The notes beneath the pieces are model-generated. The model saw only the letters and a list, made by a program, of their open reading frames with translations, ran no database searches and was not told the DNA's origin. Made by a program: the position numbers and the translations under genes. Positions 4,658-5,694 of a stretch of DNA of 5,694 nucleotides are shown in pieces (position 1 is the first letter of the stretch; every line of letters begins with the position of its first letter). Source of the DNA: Parvularcula sp964342585 (GTDB lineage: Bacteria > Pseudomonadota > Alphaproteobacteria > Caulobacterales > Parvularculaceae); assembly GCA_964342585.1 (NCBI GenBank), contig CAYFHK010000150.1, forward strand, positions 1 to 5,694, given 5' to 3'.

Positions 4658-5694
4658 ATGATGACGACTGCAACGGAAACTGCAACGGTCACGCATCACG
4701 ATGATGCCCATGACCATAAGCCGTCCTTCTTCGTGCGGTGGTTCTTTTCCACCAACCACAAAGATATCGGCATCCTTTATCTGATCTTCGCGATTTTCGC
4801 GGGCGTTGTTGGCGGGGGCATGTCCGGTCTGATGCGGGCTGAGCTTGCCGATCCAGGCGTGACCGTGCTGACCGAGTTCACCAGCGAGACAAAGCTCGTT
4901 GCGCCAGTGGATGGGGCCTGCCCTGCAGGTGCCACGGTGTCTGGGGACATGTGCGAAGTGGCGCGGACGGACACTGAGCGCGCGACCTCTGCGAAGAACT
5001 TCTACAACGTGCTGATCACCTATCACGGCCTGATCATGATCTTCTTCTTGGTCATGCCAGCGTTGATTGGCGGGTTCGGGAACTTCTTTGTGCCGATCAT
5101 GATCGGTGCGCCAGACATGGCGTTCCCCCGAATGAACAACATTTCGTTCTGGCTTTATGTCGCGTCAGGGACGTTGTTGATGCTGTCACTCCTCGCACCG
5201 TCTTACGGGGCTGAGCTTGGCTATGGCGGGGGCTGGGTGCTCTATCCGCCGCTGTCGACCTCGACCACGGGGCCCGCGATGGACCTCTTGATCGTGTCCC
5301 TTCACTTGGCGGGCGTCAGCTCGATCCTTGGGGCGATCAACTTCATCACCACCATCTTCAACATGCGTGCGCCGGGCATGACCCTGCACAAAATGCCGCT
5401 CTTTGCTTGGGCGGTCTTGGTCACGGCCTTCTTGCTCGTGCTCTCACTGCCGGTCTTGGCAGGGGCGATCACCATGCTGCTGACGGACCGGTTGTTCGAC
5501 ACGGCCTTCTTTGATGCCGCCCGCGGCGGTGACCCCGTGCTCTACCAGCACTTGTTCTGGTTCTTCGGGCACCCAGAGGTCTACATTCTGATCCTGCCGG
5601 CCTTCGGCATCATCAGCCACATCGTGGCGACCTTCTCGAAAAAGCCGGTCTTCGGCTATCTCGGCATGGCCTATGCCATGGTGGCGATCGGGTT
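4658..5694 (+). CDS. coxA: Cytochrome c oxidase subunit I, 3' end cut by the window
   Basis: Catalytic subunit of the aa3-type oxidase; it carries heme a, heme a3 and CuB, reduces oxygen to water and pumps protons across the inner membrane. The first 345 residues are visible. H123 in TYHGLIM is a heme a ligand. D153 in GAPDMAFPRMNN opens the D pathway, with N142 and N160 further along. E307 in FFGHPEVY marks subtype A1, and H305 and Y309 are the CuB ligand and its cross-linked tyrosine. H123, D153 and E307 have the same spacing as H94, D124 and E278 of Paracoccus denitrificans. The remaining CuB histidines and the K-pathway lysine lie past the edge. R60 in MRAEL matches the arginine that binds the heme a formyl group. 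The N-terminus is histidine- and aspartate-rich (HHDDAHDH at 13-20). A long periplasmic loop at 61-113 holds C88 and C99. The start is the first of two adjacent ATGs. It is surely cotranscribed with coxB. Confidence 0.96.
   Translation, partial: MMTTATETATVTHHDDAHDHKPSFFVRWFFSTNHKDIGILYLIFAIFAGVVGGGMSGLMRAELADPGVTVLTEFTSETKLVAPVDGACPAGATVSGDMCEVARTDTERATSAKNFYNVLITYHGLIMIFFLVMPALIGGFGNFFVPIMIGAPDMAFPRMNNISFWLYVASGTLLMLSLLAPSYGAELGYGGGWVLYPPLSTSTTGPAMDLLIVSLHLAGVSSILGAINFITTIFNMRAPGMTLHKMPLFAWAVLVTAFLLVLSLPVLAGAITMLLTDRLFDTAFFDAARGGDPVLYQHLFWFFGHPEVYILILPAFGIISHIVATFSKKPVFGYLGMAYAMVAIG

Noticed and set aside
1..5694. CRISPR arrays, tRNA or rRNA genes, insertion sequences
   Set aside because: I found no regular repeat-spacer pattern, no tRNA-like sequence, and no transposase or terminal inverted repeats on reading both strands.

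Overview
The window looks like core chromosome of an alphaproteobacterium. The evidence is a Paracoccus-type aa3 cytochrome c oxidase locus (coxB then coxA), tldD divergent from coxB (an order I recall from other alphaproteobacteria), a GluQ-type synthetase carrying the signature RIEDIDHTRCRPEF, and moderately GC-rich sequence. The RTX protein and the J-domain protein would suit a marine or stalked-type lineage such as Hyphomonadales, Maricaulales or Parvularculales, but I cannot fix the family by eye.

Layout. Positions 1-519, minus strand: the first 173 codons of glutamyl-Q tRNA(Asp) synthetase, which runs off the left edge. Positions 520-645 are a divergent spacer. Positions 646-1110, plus strand: a small J-domain protein with an N-terminal beta-type domain. 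It converges, 10 bp apart, on a minus-strand gene (1121-1819) for a protein that joins a lytic-transglycosylase-like domain to six RTX calcium-binding nonapeptides. Sixty-four bases upstream of that gene is tldD (1884-3299, minus). A 166-bp spacer (3300-3465) with two inverted repeats and a possible promoter separates tldD from coxB (3466-4647, plus). coxA follows (4658 to the right edge, plus) after 10 bp.

How the genes work together. CoxB receives electrons from cytochrome c through CuA and passes them to heme a and the heme a3/CuB centre in CoxA, which reduces oxygen and pumps protons. All six CuA ligands and the visible D- and K-pathway residues are present, so the oxidase looks functional. 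TldD is half of the TldD/TldE metalloprotease; its partner is not in the window. GluQ modifies queuosine on tRNA(Asp). The RTX protein is probably exported by a type I system that is encoded elsewhere.

Most of the window is conserved housekeeping sequence and I see no clear new multi-gene system. The points most worth a second look are a roughly 104-residue extra periplasmic segment inside CoxB, the RTX protein whose repeats run to the very last residue and end in D-A-V-L-V, the lengthened two-cysteine loop in CoxA, the lost zinc site of GluQ, and the palindrome between tldD and coxB.
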